A stretch of 64,000 nt of DNA, taken from the NCBI RefSeq assembly GCF_026151205.1, contig NC_087084.1:8171394-8235393 (forward strand), given 5' to 3'. Source of the stretch: Bolinopsis microptera. Taxonomy: Eukaryota; Ctenophora; Tentaculata; Lobata; Bolinopsidae. Below are positions 39,546 through 52,167 of this stretch, in pieces. Both the position numbers and the translations under genes were made by a program. The notes below the pieces were generated by a model. That model was not told where the DNA came from. It saw only the letters and a list, made by a program, of their open reading frames with translations, and did not search any database. Numbering within the stretch: position 1 is the first letter of the stretch; the number at the start of each line of letters is the position of its first letter.

Positions 39546-39738
39546 AAATTTGAATGACAAACATTAACAAGAAATCAAACATATCATAAATAATTATAAG
39601 GATTTTGTTCATTACAATTCCGTCACAACTGATAAAGAAATAAGAAAAGGACAAGCAGATAGGAAATTGGACGGACAGAATTGTAACCAACAAAAACAAA
39701 TTTCTGAGACTCATAAGACTGATGAGCTAATCTGGCCA

Positions 39739-39806
39739 GACAGTATCGGCAGCCCAGAGGTACTTGATCAGCCCAGAGGTACTTGATCAGCCCAGAGGTA
39801 CTAGAT
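39739..39806 (+). repeat. Three tandem copies of a 19-bp unit
   Basis: CAGCCCAGAGGTACTTGAT-type unit three times in a row. No gene association is evident. Confidence 0.85.
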
Positions 39807-40579
39807 GTCATTTTTATGCAACATAACTTGCTTAACATCAATATTAGTTTTAATTTTGATAACTTTTAATCTTTGTTTCACTGCATTAACCTACAGTAGT
39901 AAAGTACAGCTGCTACTAAAACACTGAGAATAATTGTGACTAAGATTCTTGTTTTTGATTGGAACCACCCGCTCGTTTTACTATGTTAAAAACCTTTCTG
40001 TGGGCTACGTCCCTTTACATTCTCCACAGTATCACTTGAAGCTGTGCCCCGTGATCCATGGTTGTCGGTACTGTATCATTACAGGGAAGTTTCCGAGCAT
40101 TAGTTCAAGGTCTTTGCTACTTTGTTGCTATTCTTCTGTTCCTCTAGTTGTTAGCTACAATGATATGGCCACTCAGTTGTGTGTGAAGACCGACTGATGA
40201 CTCCTAGGAGGACCGAGCAAGTTCATTTTCCACTGCTAGCCCCACTTTAAACATACGACCGTTAAAGGTGACAAATGACTGATGAAGCAAGAAGCTGCAG
40301 CTTCTATTGATAAACTCTGTCATATGGCAGGGTGGGACCTACAACCTATTGTATGAGATCAGGGAAATCAACCCTGGTAGACGTCTAGTTGCAGATCATT
40401 TGTATAGTACCTGCTATCATGTCTTCAATACTTCAGTACCAGTTTAGTTTATCCACAACAGATGTAAGATAGGTAGTCCACGACATGACGGTTCGTACTA
40501 AATTTAAATGTAAACGAAATTCTTCGTAGACTTGATTAAGTGACACGTCTATCTAATCCTTTGCTTTAAAACGGAAACT

Positions 40580-40670
40580 CATTCACTATTTGGCTATTCC
40601 TCGTGAAACACTACGTGGTGTACCGCAAGGTTCAGTCCTAGGACCGCTTTTGTTAAACTGCAGTATAAGG
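40580..40670 (+). pseudogene. Reverse transcriptase relic
   Basis: A short stretch reads LRGVPQGSVLGPLLL, the conserved RT block before the catalytic loop. It is surrounded by sequence without an open frame. It is an old LINE fragment. The surrounding 38.7-41.5 kb otherwise shows no supported gene and is AT-rich. Confidence 0.7.
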
Positions 40671-41558
40671 ACACGGAAGTCTGATGAATAACATGAATTT
40701 ACAAGATATGACATCACCAGTACTGAACAGGACCCATTGTCAGTTTGTCACACGTGGTGTTCGGCCCTTTTGTTGCTTTCTTTCTATCTTATATCTCTAT
40801 ATCAATGTTTTGCAACTCGCCAACTTTCGTGACAACTGTTCTTTTCACGAGGTAAATTAGAATCTTATTGTCCGGCAGCGTTCCTTAGTTTATTTTAAGT
40901 GACCATCTTACGCTGCCGCATTTTGGCGCTATCCTGCTGTTGTAACTTGTAGCATCAGTCACTGAACGTGTGATAGCTACCAATATTTATCAACACGTTA
41001 CTGACTGATCAAAGTAACTAAAAGTTACTTATGGTTTTTCTAAATTCCAGTCACTAATCTTTTACTGTATGATAACTACTGGTCACCATTGGTAATGGTA
41101 TACTAGTGGTAGCCGTGAGTCCCGATAAACCCGTCTCCACAATGCCGAATATTCCAGATATGCTGGCTATTTGTAGCCTACATACTTTCCAGGGAAAAAC
41201 ACAGTTTAAAAACATTTCTGTTGGTGAGCAACACTTATGCCGGGCCTTTTTCTCCAGAACGTTTAGTTAATTAGCTCGTTTTGTGCAAGAAATGTGATTT
41301 ATCACTACATGAAGAATTCGTTGTAACTTTGTTTGAAAAGCATTAATAGCTCATGTCCCCCCCCCCCCCCCCCAACCCCGTCTGTCCGGTATGTATCAGT
41401 TTCACTATACTAGTGTTACGGCTAACTCACGATGCTTTTTTCTATGTTGTGTAAACAAATAATTTTATGCATTATGTATTACCAATAACCCGCTACATAT
41501 TATATAGGATTTCTGATTAAGGACTAACATAGCAATCTATTTTTAGTACGGTAAAAAG

Positions 41559-44500
41559 ATGAAACCGACTGTTTTAAAGTCTTGGTTGCTCCTTTTAAAT
41601 TTCTTACAACCTTCGAAAGGAATCGGTAAGCAACATTAAAAAATGTGAAAACAGTAGTGAAATAAATATTTAGCTGCGACCTCAGCATAACTGCATTGTA
41701 GTTCTTAAATGCAAATGGTTCACCTAACATTAATTAATCAATGAACTTTAACTAACGTACATTGCAGTACTCCTTCATACCAGTTTTTCGTTTAAAAAAA
41801 TGTTTGATACTATTTTAGATATTGAGGCTGACGAAAATGGGAGCGTAGATGCAAGTGGCTGCGGCGGCCGCGGTACTATAATAATCTTCACTGCTGCGAA
41901 ATACTATGCGCCTGGTAATGGGGATTGTGCAGCTTTATCTAACGCGTTGTCAGTGACAAAGGATGAATGTGACTACAGGACCTATTGTGCAATAGACACA
42001 ACTCCGGGAGGACCGTTGTATGGTGATCCCTGCCCAGGATACCCTAAAAAGCTAGAGGTGAGGCAACTGGAATATCTTGTAATTGGAAGTCCTTGTATTG
42101 GTTACAGTTGACGATTTAAAAGTATTTAAGTCACCAAAATATAAGTCCATCTTAGAAACATAACTAATGATCCCACTACAGGCTACATACATTTGTTCGT
42201 CTTGTGACCCAGGATACCGTCTTGCGTATAGTTCAAGTTGCGTGATGTGTGGTCAGAGTACTTACAATGCTGGAGGTATTGTGCAGACCTGCTCAGCATG
42301 TCCTATTGGAACTACTGTTGGGCCTGGTCAGGGAGTGACTGCTGATGACTGCGAGATATGGGGTGAGTTATTCACCTTCCGACTGAAAGTAGAAGAAAAG
42401 CGATGAAGTTAAGAAACCAACCAAAAAAATTGCAATTTATATTGATTATTCTGTTTCATAGTTTAGTTCCTCATCTGAAACCATAATGTATCTGAGCCTA
42501 GATCCCTGTGAAGGTGGCAAGTACCTTGACCAACAGTACGGATGTAAACCATGCGTAGAAGGAACATACAGCGCTGGAGGGACAACTTCATTGTGTTCTA
42601 GCTGTCCTTCTGAGAAAACAGTGGCATCTGGTCATGGTAGTTCAGAAAGTGACTGTTCTTGGAGTAAGTCAAAATATTTGATAAACTTCATGTATGAACT
42701 TCCGAGTTAGATTAATTCCATATATTCAATGATCGACCTGGATTGGCTAAACGTGCCGGGACAGGGATGAAACCGAGATCAGGATTAAGCCCGGACTCCG
42801 GGCAATCCTTGTGTATAGTTCCTACGAAGAACTACTTATTATGTAAAACACATTCAACATTAATTTCAGTTCCATGTGTGAAGGCACAATATCTGAACCA
42901 GGCAACAGGATGTCAGAGCTGTGAAATTGGGACCTACAGTCCTGGAGGAACAGTTTCCTCCTGTGTTAGTTGTCCTGTTGGTAAATCTGTTGCAGCAGGA
43001 CAAGGGAGCTCGGAGAATGACTGCTCCTGGAGTAAGTGTGCAACAACATTTATTAACTAGATGACCTTACAAACAGATGTATTGAGATTCAAGTTATCAT
43101 CTTGATCTTGGGACGTTCTGATCTTGATTCTTGGCAATAGAATCAATGAACCGAATTTTTTAGCACCTTAATATTGTATTTTTTGCTGACTGTGCTGTTA
43201 TAGTAGAGTTATAAGATTATAATTTTTTCAACCTCAGATCCATGTGAAAGTGGCAAGTACCTTGACCAAGTGAACGGATGTACACCATGTGGAGAAGGAA
43301 CATACAGCCCTGGAGGAACTATTTCATTGTGTTCTAACTGTCCTTCTGGGAAAACAGTGCCCCCTGGTGACGGTAGTTCAGAAAGTGACTGTTCTTGGAG
43401 TAAGTCTGAATAATCGATAAATATGCATCAACCTTTCCAGCTTAATCAATTAAAAATCAAATTCAAAATTGTTTGCACACAATTATCTGTTTTGCTAAAC
43501 CACATTGACTTCAACATCAATTCCAGTTCCCTGCGAAGGTGGCAAGTACCTTGACCAAGTGAACGGATGTACACCATGTGGAGAAGGAACATACAGCCCT
43601 GGAGGAACTGTTTCATTGTGTTCTAACTGTCCTTCTGGGAAAACAGTGCCCCCTGGTGACGGTAGTTCAGAGAGTGACTGTTCTTGGAGTAAGTCGGGAG
43701 ATTAAAAGCAATTTATCCATCACATCTTGAGTTGTGTTACTATAAATTCTGAATAGTAAACGGATCATCATTAAACCATAAGTATTAACTTTATCATTAC
43801 AGTTCCATGTGTGAAGGCACAATATCTGAACCAGGCAACAGGATGTCAGAGCTGCGAAATTGGGACCTACAGTCCTGGAGGAACAGTTTCCTCCTGTGTT
43901 AGCTGTCCTGTTGGTAAATCTGTTGCAGCAGGACAAGGGAGCTCGGAGAATGACTGCTCCTGGAGTAAGTGTGCAATAGTATTTGTTAAGAGATGTTTTG
44001 AGATCAAAGTTTTCATCTTGATCTTGGGACGTTCTTATCTTGGCAATAGAATCAATTAACCTTACGAATTTTGTTGGCACCTTAATATTGTATTTTTGCT
44101 AACTGTGCTGTTATAGTAGAGTTATAAGATTATAATTTTCTCAACCCCAGATCCCTGTGAAAGTGGCAAGTACCTTGACCAAGTAAATGGATGTACACCA
44201 TGTGGAGAAGGAACATACAGCCCTGGAGGAACAGTTTCATTGTGTTCTAACTGTCCTTCTGGGAAAACAGTGGCGCCTGGTCATGGTAGTTCAGAAAGTG
44301 ACTGTTCTTGGAGTAAGTCGGGATATTAAATAAAATTAATCCATCACATCTTGAGTTGTGTTACTATAAATTCTGAATAGTAAACGGATCATCATTAAAC
44401 CATAAGTATTAACTTTATCATTACAGTTCCATGTGTGGGTGGACACTATCTGAACCAGGCAACAGGATGTCAGAGCTGCGAAATTGGGACCTACAGTCCT

Positions 44501-45456
44501 GGAGGAACAGTTTCCTCCTGTGTTAGTTGTCCTGTTGGTAAATCTGTTGCAGCAGGACAAGGGAGCTCGGAGAATGACTGCTCCTGGAGTAAGTGTTGAA
44601 CAGACCTTATCATCATATTTTTAAGATTGTTATTATGGCGATGAAACTTTGAATCATAACCTTTCAGATCTAAATGCATGAGTTATAGAGCTTTTTATCT
44701 AGAAGTGATATAATATGAGAGTTATCTTCTCTTTTATTGAACTCTTATGTTTCCAACCCCAGATCCCTGTGAAAGAGGCAAGTACCTTGACCAAGTAAAT
44801 GGATGTACACCATGTGGAGAAGGAACATACAGCCCTGGAGGAATTGTTTCATTGTGCTCTAACTGTCCTTCTGGGAAAACAGTGGCACTTGGTAACGGTA
44901 GTTCAGAGAGTGACTGTTCTTGGAGTAAGTCGGGATATTCGATGAATATGCATCAACCTTCTAGCTATATCAATCCAATATAGTATGAAGTATACTAATT
45001 TCTATCGATAAATAATTTTAACCGGAACTTACAAATTTCAGTTCCCTGTTTGGCAGGACACTATCTGAATCCTGAAACAGGATGTCAGGAGTGCTCTGAG
45101 AACCATTACTCGCCCGGGGGAGAGGTTACTTCCTGTATTTCCTGTCCAGAGGGACGCGGGGCGACTAGAGGGACTGCAGCTAGTGAGGTGGAGTGTAATA
45201 TACCACTAACTGGTGAGTTTGGATATTATACAGAATAATGTACGTCGGTTGAGAAAAGTCTTTCTTTTCGCGCAACCTCCTCCAGCCCCTCTATTCGCGC
45301 CTCTCTCTCTTCGCTCTCTCCCCCCCCCCCCACCCCCCGCCCGAAGGAACTAAATGAATTATGCAACAACAGCATACAGCACCACACATTTCAGAGCCTG
45401 GCCACTCAACAACGTTGAGAGATCTAGAAATGCCAAAGTCATTCGAAGTATCATAA
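41559..45456 (+). CDS. SUEL-lectin protein with nine ephrin-receptor-like repeats plus one divergent copy
   Basis: Secreted or extracellular-matrix protein, ~671 residues from 13 exons whose phases and total length (2,016 nt) agree. Exon 1 (41559-41625) is a signal peptide (MKPTVLKSWLLLLNFLQ). Exon 2 (41819-42057) and the start of exon 3 (42182-42362) give the SUEL lectin domain (GDPCPGYPKKLE then ATYICSSC). Exon 3 also holds a divergent Cys-rich repeat. Exons 4-11 (42502-42663, 42870-43031, 43238-43399, 43527-43688, 43803-43964, 44151-44312, 44427-44588, 44763-44924) are each exactly 162 nt, phase 1-1, one GCC2/GCC3 ephrin-receptor-like module each (Cys pattern with GTYSPGGTVS). Two module types recur, one starting DPCE.GKYLDQ, the other VPC...YLNQ. 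Exon 12 (45042-45212) is a tenth, longer variant. A final exon, 45395-45456, is inferred from phase. No transmembrane segment seen. Confidence 0.85.
45276..45350. repeat. CTCTCT/poly-C repeat in last intron of SUEL gene 2
   Basis: CGCGCCTCTCTCTCTTCG followed by C runs. It is closely similar to 38630-38695 after SUEL gene 1. Confidence 0.7.
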
Positions 45457-46246
45457 TGTATCCTTACCAAAGATATCAACTTACTTCAGCACGGGTCATA
45501 TATATAATACAGCTAGAGACAGACAAACTGATAAACATTGAACATACTGACAGACAAAATGAGAAACGGGCAAATTGATGTTCTTATATAACAAACAAGG
45601 CATTTTAAACTACTCACTTTCGAGGTAATCCTCGAGATAAAGCATGATTACTGTTGTCGGGTTTGTGTTCTCTTCAAAGGTTGGTTGATTAATAGATTTT
45701 CTGAGTCCTCACTCTGTTAATGTCACCTCCCATGTACCTCATGATTATGTCATCCTAATTAATTAATTGATTAATTAAAAGTTGTTTTGTGTTTGCACTG
45801 AAGATTTTGTTATTTAACCAAAAGACAGAAATAAGTGCATATTCGAATTTTGTTTTGATATGACTTTGTTAGAATGAAACGACCTGTGTGCCATATTATA
45901 ATACTTTAATACCAGTGCTTAATAACACAATGTCCGTAACAAAACTGGAAATTCTTCTTAAAAATCATAGAATCAAGAAACCAGTATTTCTTGGAAATGA
46001 GGGTCTACTTTCTTGGAATTGAGGGTCTGATTACTACAACGTGATACATCTTCATTCAGCCAAACACTCCTTCTGTAATCTTTCTTTTTCTTTTAAAATC
46101 TTCAGATTAGCGTTTATCTGAAACAGTATTTAAACTATATTTCTTGAAATTGCTGTTACAATACTGGTGAAACTTCATTGAGTAGGGCAAATTATTCAAA
46201 ACTTATTAAACTTAAAAATCAATCAATTAAATTTCTGCGTTGTTAT
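45457..46246. other. Intergenic region between convergent genes
   Basis: AT-rich 3' flanks of the plus-strand SUEL gene and the minus-strand TTC19 gene. A short direct repeat, TTTCTTGGAA(T)TGAGGGTCT, occurs twice near 45985-46030. No gene seen. Confidence 0.5.
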
Positions 46247-48521
46247 TTATTTTACCTCTCTAATTGTCTCATAGTCTTGGATCCGTAGACAGGTCTGCAA
46301 TAGTTCTTCGTATAGTGATCTAGCACTTATCAAGTCACCTAAAAAGATAACAATCATTTACCAAGCTCTGTCACCCAAACAAAGTTGGGAAAACTAGCGT
46401 GGGATATGTTAAATCTACAAATTCAAAATCTGTGACAGTGTGGGTTTGTAAAATTATGACAATTTAGACTTTAACCACAATAGATGCATAGGGTTTCTAT
46501 GTAACGCGCGATTTTGTGCGCGCAGGAGTTTTGTTAACCATAACATCGTGGAATAGAAGTAAAATAACGGATTCTTATGAAAATGAGATAATGTACGCCT
46601 CTGGAACTTCGTGAAAACTAACAGACCGAATAGAAAATGTAAATGAAACACAATTTCTAGACAAAAGAAGCAAGTAAAGTTCAAAAGAAACGAAAAGTAA
46701 TTTTAGTAAAACTTACCACTGAACAGTAAAATGGTAGCCTTGTTACACATAATGGAAGGTAAAGCTGCTTGATTGGCTACTTTTGCTTTCTCGATCGCAT
46801 TCTCTACCTTCTCCAGCGCCATGTCATACCTGAGATAATAAGTTATTTGTAGTCTTTATTATTTGCTGTCCGAGCGTTTTATTTGTGTTTTATTTGTAAA
46901 ATGAGGTTTTTATAGTGTTATAACTAATAAGGCATAGATATGGGCCCGATGTAATTGCTATGATCAGTTTACTGGTCAACTGGTGTTTCGGTGTCCCTTA
47001 TTTTGTTTACACTCGGTCACTTGTCAAGGCATGTAAGGTCATTCGGCGATATTTTCTTTGAAATAAAATGATGTATTTGTGTAACAATTTGATAGTTTAT
47101 TGATTAAAAAAAAAAATATGTGTTGTACTCAAATAACTTTTCAAATATTATACTTACTGGTCCAATGCTTCGTACACAGTTGCAAAATCATTTAATAAAA
47201 CAGGGATTTGCGGGTCGTTCGGGTCGAATAAACTGAAAGACAATTTATCAGAAAACACAACATATTAAACAATGTACTTTAAAAATAACGATAAAATAAA
47301 TCGCCAATGTTAGTTTCTGGTATGTTGGTATTTGTATTTCTACTCTGTTTTGAGACGTGATAGCAATTAAACCAGCCAGCTTACAGAAACGACTTATTAA
47401 TTGTGCAGGAGGCTGTCACGTGTGTTAACACCGTTGTGGCACCTCCTAAAAATGAGGACAAACCAGAAACCACTCAATTTTACAACAATATGTAAAATTA
47501 CTGACGCTCCAGCGAATTGAAAGGCGTGTTTGTACATGTTGAGAGCATTTTCAGGTAGATTCATGGACAGATATACTTTACCCAAACCTTCGTATGCCAA
47601 ACCTGAAATAAAGGTAGTTGAGCAACTACAGACTGATAAACTGCGATCTGTAAGATTGTATGGTTGTTAAGAACAGTTAAAAAAATCAGCAAATGAAAAG
47701 GGGAGAAAATATTCCTCGAACCAGCTCTCGATTGCGCAGTTATTTTCTTTTTACGTAACTAACATTTCGCAACTACAGATCCAACCAATTAATTTACATA
47801 ACAATAATCACAAAGTATCATCACCAACTAGATGAACCAAGATACGGTTCCAAGGTTGCTAGCCATAAAAAGGGCATGAAGAGCATTACCTGCCAAAGTG
47901 GAAACTGTAGGGTTTTTGGGTTCGTCACTTTTAGATAATTCTAGAGTCGTCACACCAACACAGTGTCTGTAATAAGTAAATATGTCAGTGGTAGATCATC
48001 GGTTTTTTATCAAACATTTAGCAATGTTTGGAAAATATTCAAGAATAATTTACCAATTAGTATCGATTAGTAAACAGTAGTGCCACCTACCAATTAACAC
48101 AAAATAAATACTGAATAAGCTAGGAAAAGTTGAAAATATACTGATTGGCTATTTAATAAAATAATAATAAAATAAAAGTTAAATAATAGGAATAACTTTA
48201 CTTTTATTTGGGCTCAGTTAAAACTTACAAGAAGCTCATTTCAGCCAACTTGTACTCTCCAAGTATAGCGTAAATCTGACCTATCTTGAGGAACAACTCT
48301 GTAACAGTACGGTTACTCCGCTCTATACCATTCAGAGCAAATCCGTTAATTGTAGCCATGTACAGGTTTATAGCTTCTTTGTAACTGAGATTGTCAGTAG
48401 TTTGTTTGGGTAGATAGCTTACTGTTGGAAAGATATAGCTTCCAAAAAGTAGGAACATTGAACACTTTACAACGTAATGTTAAGGAGAAGACACAAGGGG
48501 GAGCGATACAAAGAAAATAAG

Positions 48522-48576
<55 letters not shown>

Positions 48577-48877
48577 AAGTAAGCACAAACCATTCTAGCT
48601 GAAGAGCAATGTTACCCAGTTGATCAGTAAGGTAAGCGATCCTCAGGTTTGGTATGGGTGTCTCCTTCGTTCTGTCCAGATCATCTTTCAGCAGCTAAAA
48701 TAACAAACATTTAGTTTAGCAGATTAATTAATCTTGTTAACATTTAACTTGATAATTAAATAATATTTAAAACATGCTTAATAGATTAATGTTCGGTATT
48801 CAGTACCTCGTAAGCTTGCTCGAAGTGTGGTTTTGCGAAATGTGGTTCAGCCTGGTGCAGGTGCATTGTACACATAC
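46247..48877 (-). CDS. TTC19: TTC19-like tetratricopeptide protein
   Basis: TTC19 is a mitochondrial inner-membrane TPR protein needed for complex III maintenance. Eight minus-strand exons were read: 48807-48877, 48591-48694, 48229-48384, 47890-47966, 47502-47602, 47158-47232, ~46717-46829, 46247-~46342. They encode TPR helices that track the animal protein in order: YKEAINLYMATINGF, LFLKIGQIYAILGEYKLAEM, GLGKVYLSMNLPENALNMY, DFATVYEALDQYDMALEKVE, PSIMCNKATILLFSGD, ISARSLYEELLQTCLRIQDY. The stop follows IREVK. Upstream exon(s) with the start and targeting peptide were not found. Phases agree except between 47502-47602 (ends phase 0) and 47158-47232 (needs phase 2), a one-base discrepancy. A truncated LINE copy sits in the intron before 47158. 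Confidence 0.8.
46941..47116 (+). mobile_element. 176-bp LINE 3'-end insertion in TTC19 intron
   Basis: Almost identical to 15288-15455, including the final A run. It is a 5'-truncated retrotransposon copy, antisense to TTC19. The short word ATATG flanks both sides and may be part of the target duplication. Confidence 0.85.
48518..48579. repeat. (GAAAGT)n microsatellite
   Basis: About ten hexamer units in a TTC19 intron, immediately beside the donor of the exon at 48591-48694. Confidence 0.95.
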
Positions 48878-48879
48878 CT

Positions 48880-50150
48880 GGAATGTAGCTTATGTCAGTG
48901 AGGTCTACTCATTTTTATAAACTGTGTTTCGTGTTGTCAGTATTATGTGACTTGTTTTTCAGGCTTGTTAATGTGCACTAGAGATCAGATAGAATCCTGT
49001 AAAGATTACTTACAAATTTTACAATTCATCAATAATTAAGTTTCAGACTGACGGTGGCTCCAATATAACATAGATTTCGAGTCTAGTAACATAGTGTTAC
49101 TAGCACAGCAGCAACTTTTAGATTAAACAGGTCACGTGCGCACTGTGACTAGTTTCAGTTTGATAATTATTTATACTGAACGGCTGGTCATAACCAATAC
49201 TGTGAAAAAGTCTTTATTCACTATTATTATATCGTGTAGCTGTGTATTACTGTAGTAAGGGAACAAAACAAATCGCATCATTAAATCCTTCGCCTGCAGC
49301 AATATTCATTAAACAACGACCAGTATACTGATATTATTAATTTACAACTAAAGAACTAAGTAAATCTTCACAATAACTATCGTCACCTTCAGCTCGATCC
49401 CTAGTTGAACATGCGAATATTACTACTATTATATCAGGCTATTAGCTTATTAGCTTGACCATCTATTATCATGACTTCCAGTATAGAATACCCAAGAACT
49501 GGCTTTGTACCATATCTGTCATTATTCCATAATATCTAAATTCTATAAATTGCCACTCATTGTTGCATTGGTTGATACAGTTGTATTGTGCTTGCATCTT
49601 TTGCTTGCAGTAGTTTGCGAGTTTAAGATGCGGTTGTAGTCTTTTTAATAGGGTCACAAATGATCCTTACAAGTTCATAATACACGTTTGAGCAAAATTC
49701 TTCATCCGGAAGTTTAAAACTTTAATATATTTGACAATTGTGTTCTTCTATTCTGGTGATGGCCTTCTTTTAGTTTACAGTACGATTCAGCTGGTCTGCT
49801 AATCTGACCGCATTCTTTATAAAATATTCTGCCATTTACATTGACAAGAAAGGTTTCAATCTTTAAAACAACATATTTCACCTAAATAAAAGAATTGGTT
49901 TAAATTAAACGGCCTAATTGTGGATCCGTTATTGATATTAACTTATTAATGAATAATCCGACTATCAGATAATCGATTGTCTGCCGTCCGGTTGAGTCAA
50001 TATCTGTGAAATAAGATCATTTGAATTCTATCGTTGACAAAGTTGTTAGGTTGTTATGGCTGAGATTTTGACTTTGATATTTTATTATTTTCGTCATTTT
50101 ATGTTAAATAAATGTCTAGTTTTACTGAAAACCATCCCTAGTTCTAGGTA
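48880..50150. other. AT-rich DNA, probable TTC19 5' region
   Basis: The missing first exon(s) and promoter of TTC19 should lie here, but I found no exon with matching phase. No other gene is supported. Confidence 0.4.
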
Positions 50151-50153
50151 TTT

Positions 50154-50264
50154 ATGGAGCAAGAACTGAGTGATCCATTTCTCCAACTATTTTCAGAGAA
50201 CACAACTATACTTCTAATTTTCTTGACAATAGTGGTCGTTTTAGGATTTATCTCAACTCGAACG
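50154..50264 (+). CDS. Possible first exon of a small membrane protein
   Basis: ATG-initiated 37-codon stretch ending at a donor (ACG then GTTAGC). It reads as an acidic N-terminus followed by a single hydrophobic helix (TTILLIFLTIVVVLGFI). This composition is not random, but downstream exons are uncertain: joining in phase 0 to an acceptor at ~50856 gives YPPWIYRRHQRRS and a stop, about 50 residues in all. The function is unknown. Confidence 0.35.
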
Positions 50265-50841
50265 GTTAGCAAATTTTCCGTCTTTGTTTTTGTCATGTCA
50301 TGTTTAGCCCAGTAAATAATTTAGTAAATTTCTAAAGTTCTGTGTTTTTAATAACCTGTTTGGCATGTTATCCAAACCCAGGATACATTGAAGACTTTGT
50401 TGTAACTTGTATGAAAAAATTATTAATATATATATAACATATTTTTCTAACAACTCACAACTGTACAATTTTTCAGAGAATCTGAAGGGAGTAAATTGCT
50501 GGTGGATCTGTCAATGTTTTGTCAGCTTGGGCCACGTGACATGTCAATGTTCTGTCAACCCAAATGAATGAAATATGGCTGAGCTTATTCTACAACTCTT
50601 CGACGAATGATAAACTCAGCCACTTTCTTCTGAAGTATGTGAATATGCAGAATGATATACCTTTCACCAATTGAATAATCTTAAACCTGATTCAGACAGA
50701 ACGAATAACATTTAGCTTGGCTAATTATCTTCTTGAGGACGGAACGACACAATTTACAATGTAATGAGAATCATTATAAAATAGATGAGTTGATTAATAA
50801 TTTACCTATCGGTTTAACTACACAATTAAATTATCATACCT

Positions 50842-51036
50842 ATGTGTTTCTTCAAAGTATCCTCCTTGGATTTACCGCCGTCATCAAAGAAGGAGCTAAA
50901 TATTGAAGCAGCAACTAATGTTGATGCTCCTAGTAGTTTGACGTTTGAGAAAGGGGTTTCTTTGTCTTCGGAACTGGATCATAGGATGAATTACATTACT
51001 GATGTTTACTTTTTTGACGAATATTACGACAGATGA
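50842..51036 (+). CDS. Short acidic open frame, possible exon
   Basis: A 64-codon frame (PSSKKELNIEAATNVDAPSS ... YFFDEYYDR) with coding-like composition, preceded by a TTCTTCAAAG acceptor-like site. It does not join in phase to the exon at 50154-50264. I do not recognise it. Listed as tentative. Confidence 0.25.
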   Translation: MCFFKVSSLDLPPSSKKELNIEAATNVDAPSSLTFEKGVSLSSELDHRMNYITDVYFFDEYYDR

Positions 51037-51623
51037 AACATGATTTCTGTTTTAGAATTAATACAATATGTATTATAACATGTTCTTGGATTTGTATATT
51101 TAATACTGTAACAGTATAATTAATTTACAGTAAGATCCGTGCAATTGATTGAAATCTAAATAAAATACGAGTCTCAAGTAAAACGAAACTACATTAACCT
51201 GTGGTGGTATTCTCGGTAAGGACAGAAAACCCTAACATTCCTGGGAGAAGAGTGAATTCCATCAGGCTGGATCCTTACACTGAAGTTGTGGGTGATTTGT
51301 GCACCGCCAAATATCTTGGGTAGGTTGGATATCTTACTGCACATTTTGATTGTTGTGTTGGTTGACTGGCGATTCTTTCACATGATTCTCTCAGCTACAT
51401 AACAGGAATTTGTTATATTTTGTATTTTTCAATTCCATATACGGAACTTGACAGAAAAATATTATAACGATTTGTCAACTATAATATACTTTTCTTTTGA
51501 AAATTTTAAGTTCTTCAGCAATTAAAAAGTCATTCACATTGAAACCTATTAAAAATACATCGAATGACTAACAGCAAAGTAAAAAATTCAAAAATTTACA
51601 AAGATAATAATTAATAAATTACT

Positions 51624-51663
51624 ATGGCACGTAACTATGGCACGTAACTATGGCACGTAACAG
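51624..51663 (+). repeat. Three tandem 13-bp units
   Basis: TATGGCACGTAAC three times in direct succession; no gene association. Confidence 0.85.
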
Positions 51664-51718
51664 TGACAATCAGCTTCCAGCATTGACCAATCAAATCTCA
51701 CAATAATAGTCACGTGTC

Positions 51719-51938
51719 AAGACAAACCGGTACCACCTCCCCACAAACCGGCACCACCTCCCAACAAACCGGCACCACCTCCCAACAAACCGGCACCACC
51801 TCCCAACAAACTGGCACCACCTCCCCACAAACCGGCACCACCTCCCCACAAACCGGTACCACCTCCCAACAAACCAACACCACCTCCCAACAAACTGGCA
51901 CCACCTCCCCACAAACCGGCACCACCTCCCCACTATTT
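51719..51938 (+). repeat. 21-bp minisatellite
   Basis: About ten copies of ACCACCTCCC(A/C)ACAAACCGGC with one-base variants. Because 21 is divisible by 3, all frames stay open, giving spurious GTTSPQT and VCGEVVP-type peptides. Confidence 0.95.
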
Positions 51939-52167
51939 CACTTGTAAATACCTCCTGGTATTACATCTGAAGTTTGCGCATTTATCAACAAGCAATTTCT
52001 AACTTTCCACTTACATCCACGATTTGAATGACGATTTTAGGTCTTGAAACCTCTCAACTGTATATTCGAAGCATAATCATTATCCCCAGGCAGTATACAG
52101 ATCCATAGTCCATAACTAACTCATGCCATGCTCACGAAAATCTAAGCCCAAAACAGAACTTAAAACA

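Noticed and set aside
43667-44560. Minus-strand Cys-rich frames
   Set aside because: Antisense shadows of the ephrin-receptor-like exons; repeated because the exons are repeated.
51691-51947. GTTSPQT / VCGEVVP repeat proteins on both strands
   Set aside because: A 21-bp minisatellite keeps all frames open; no start context, splice or domain support.
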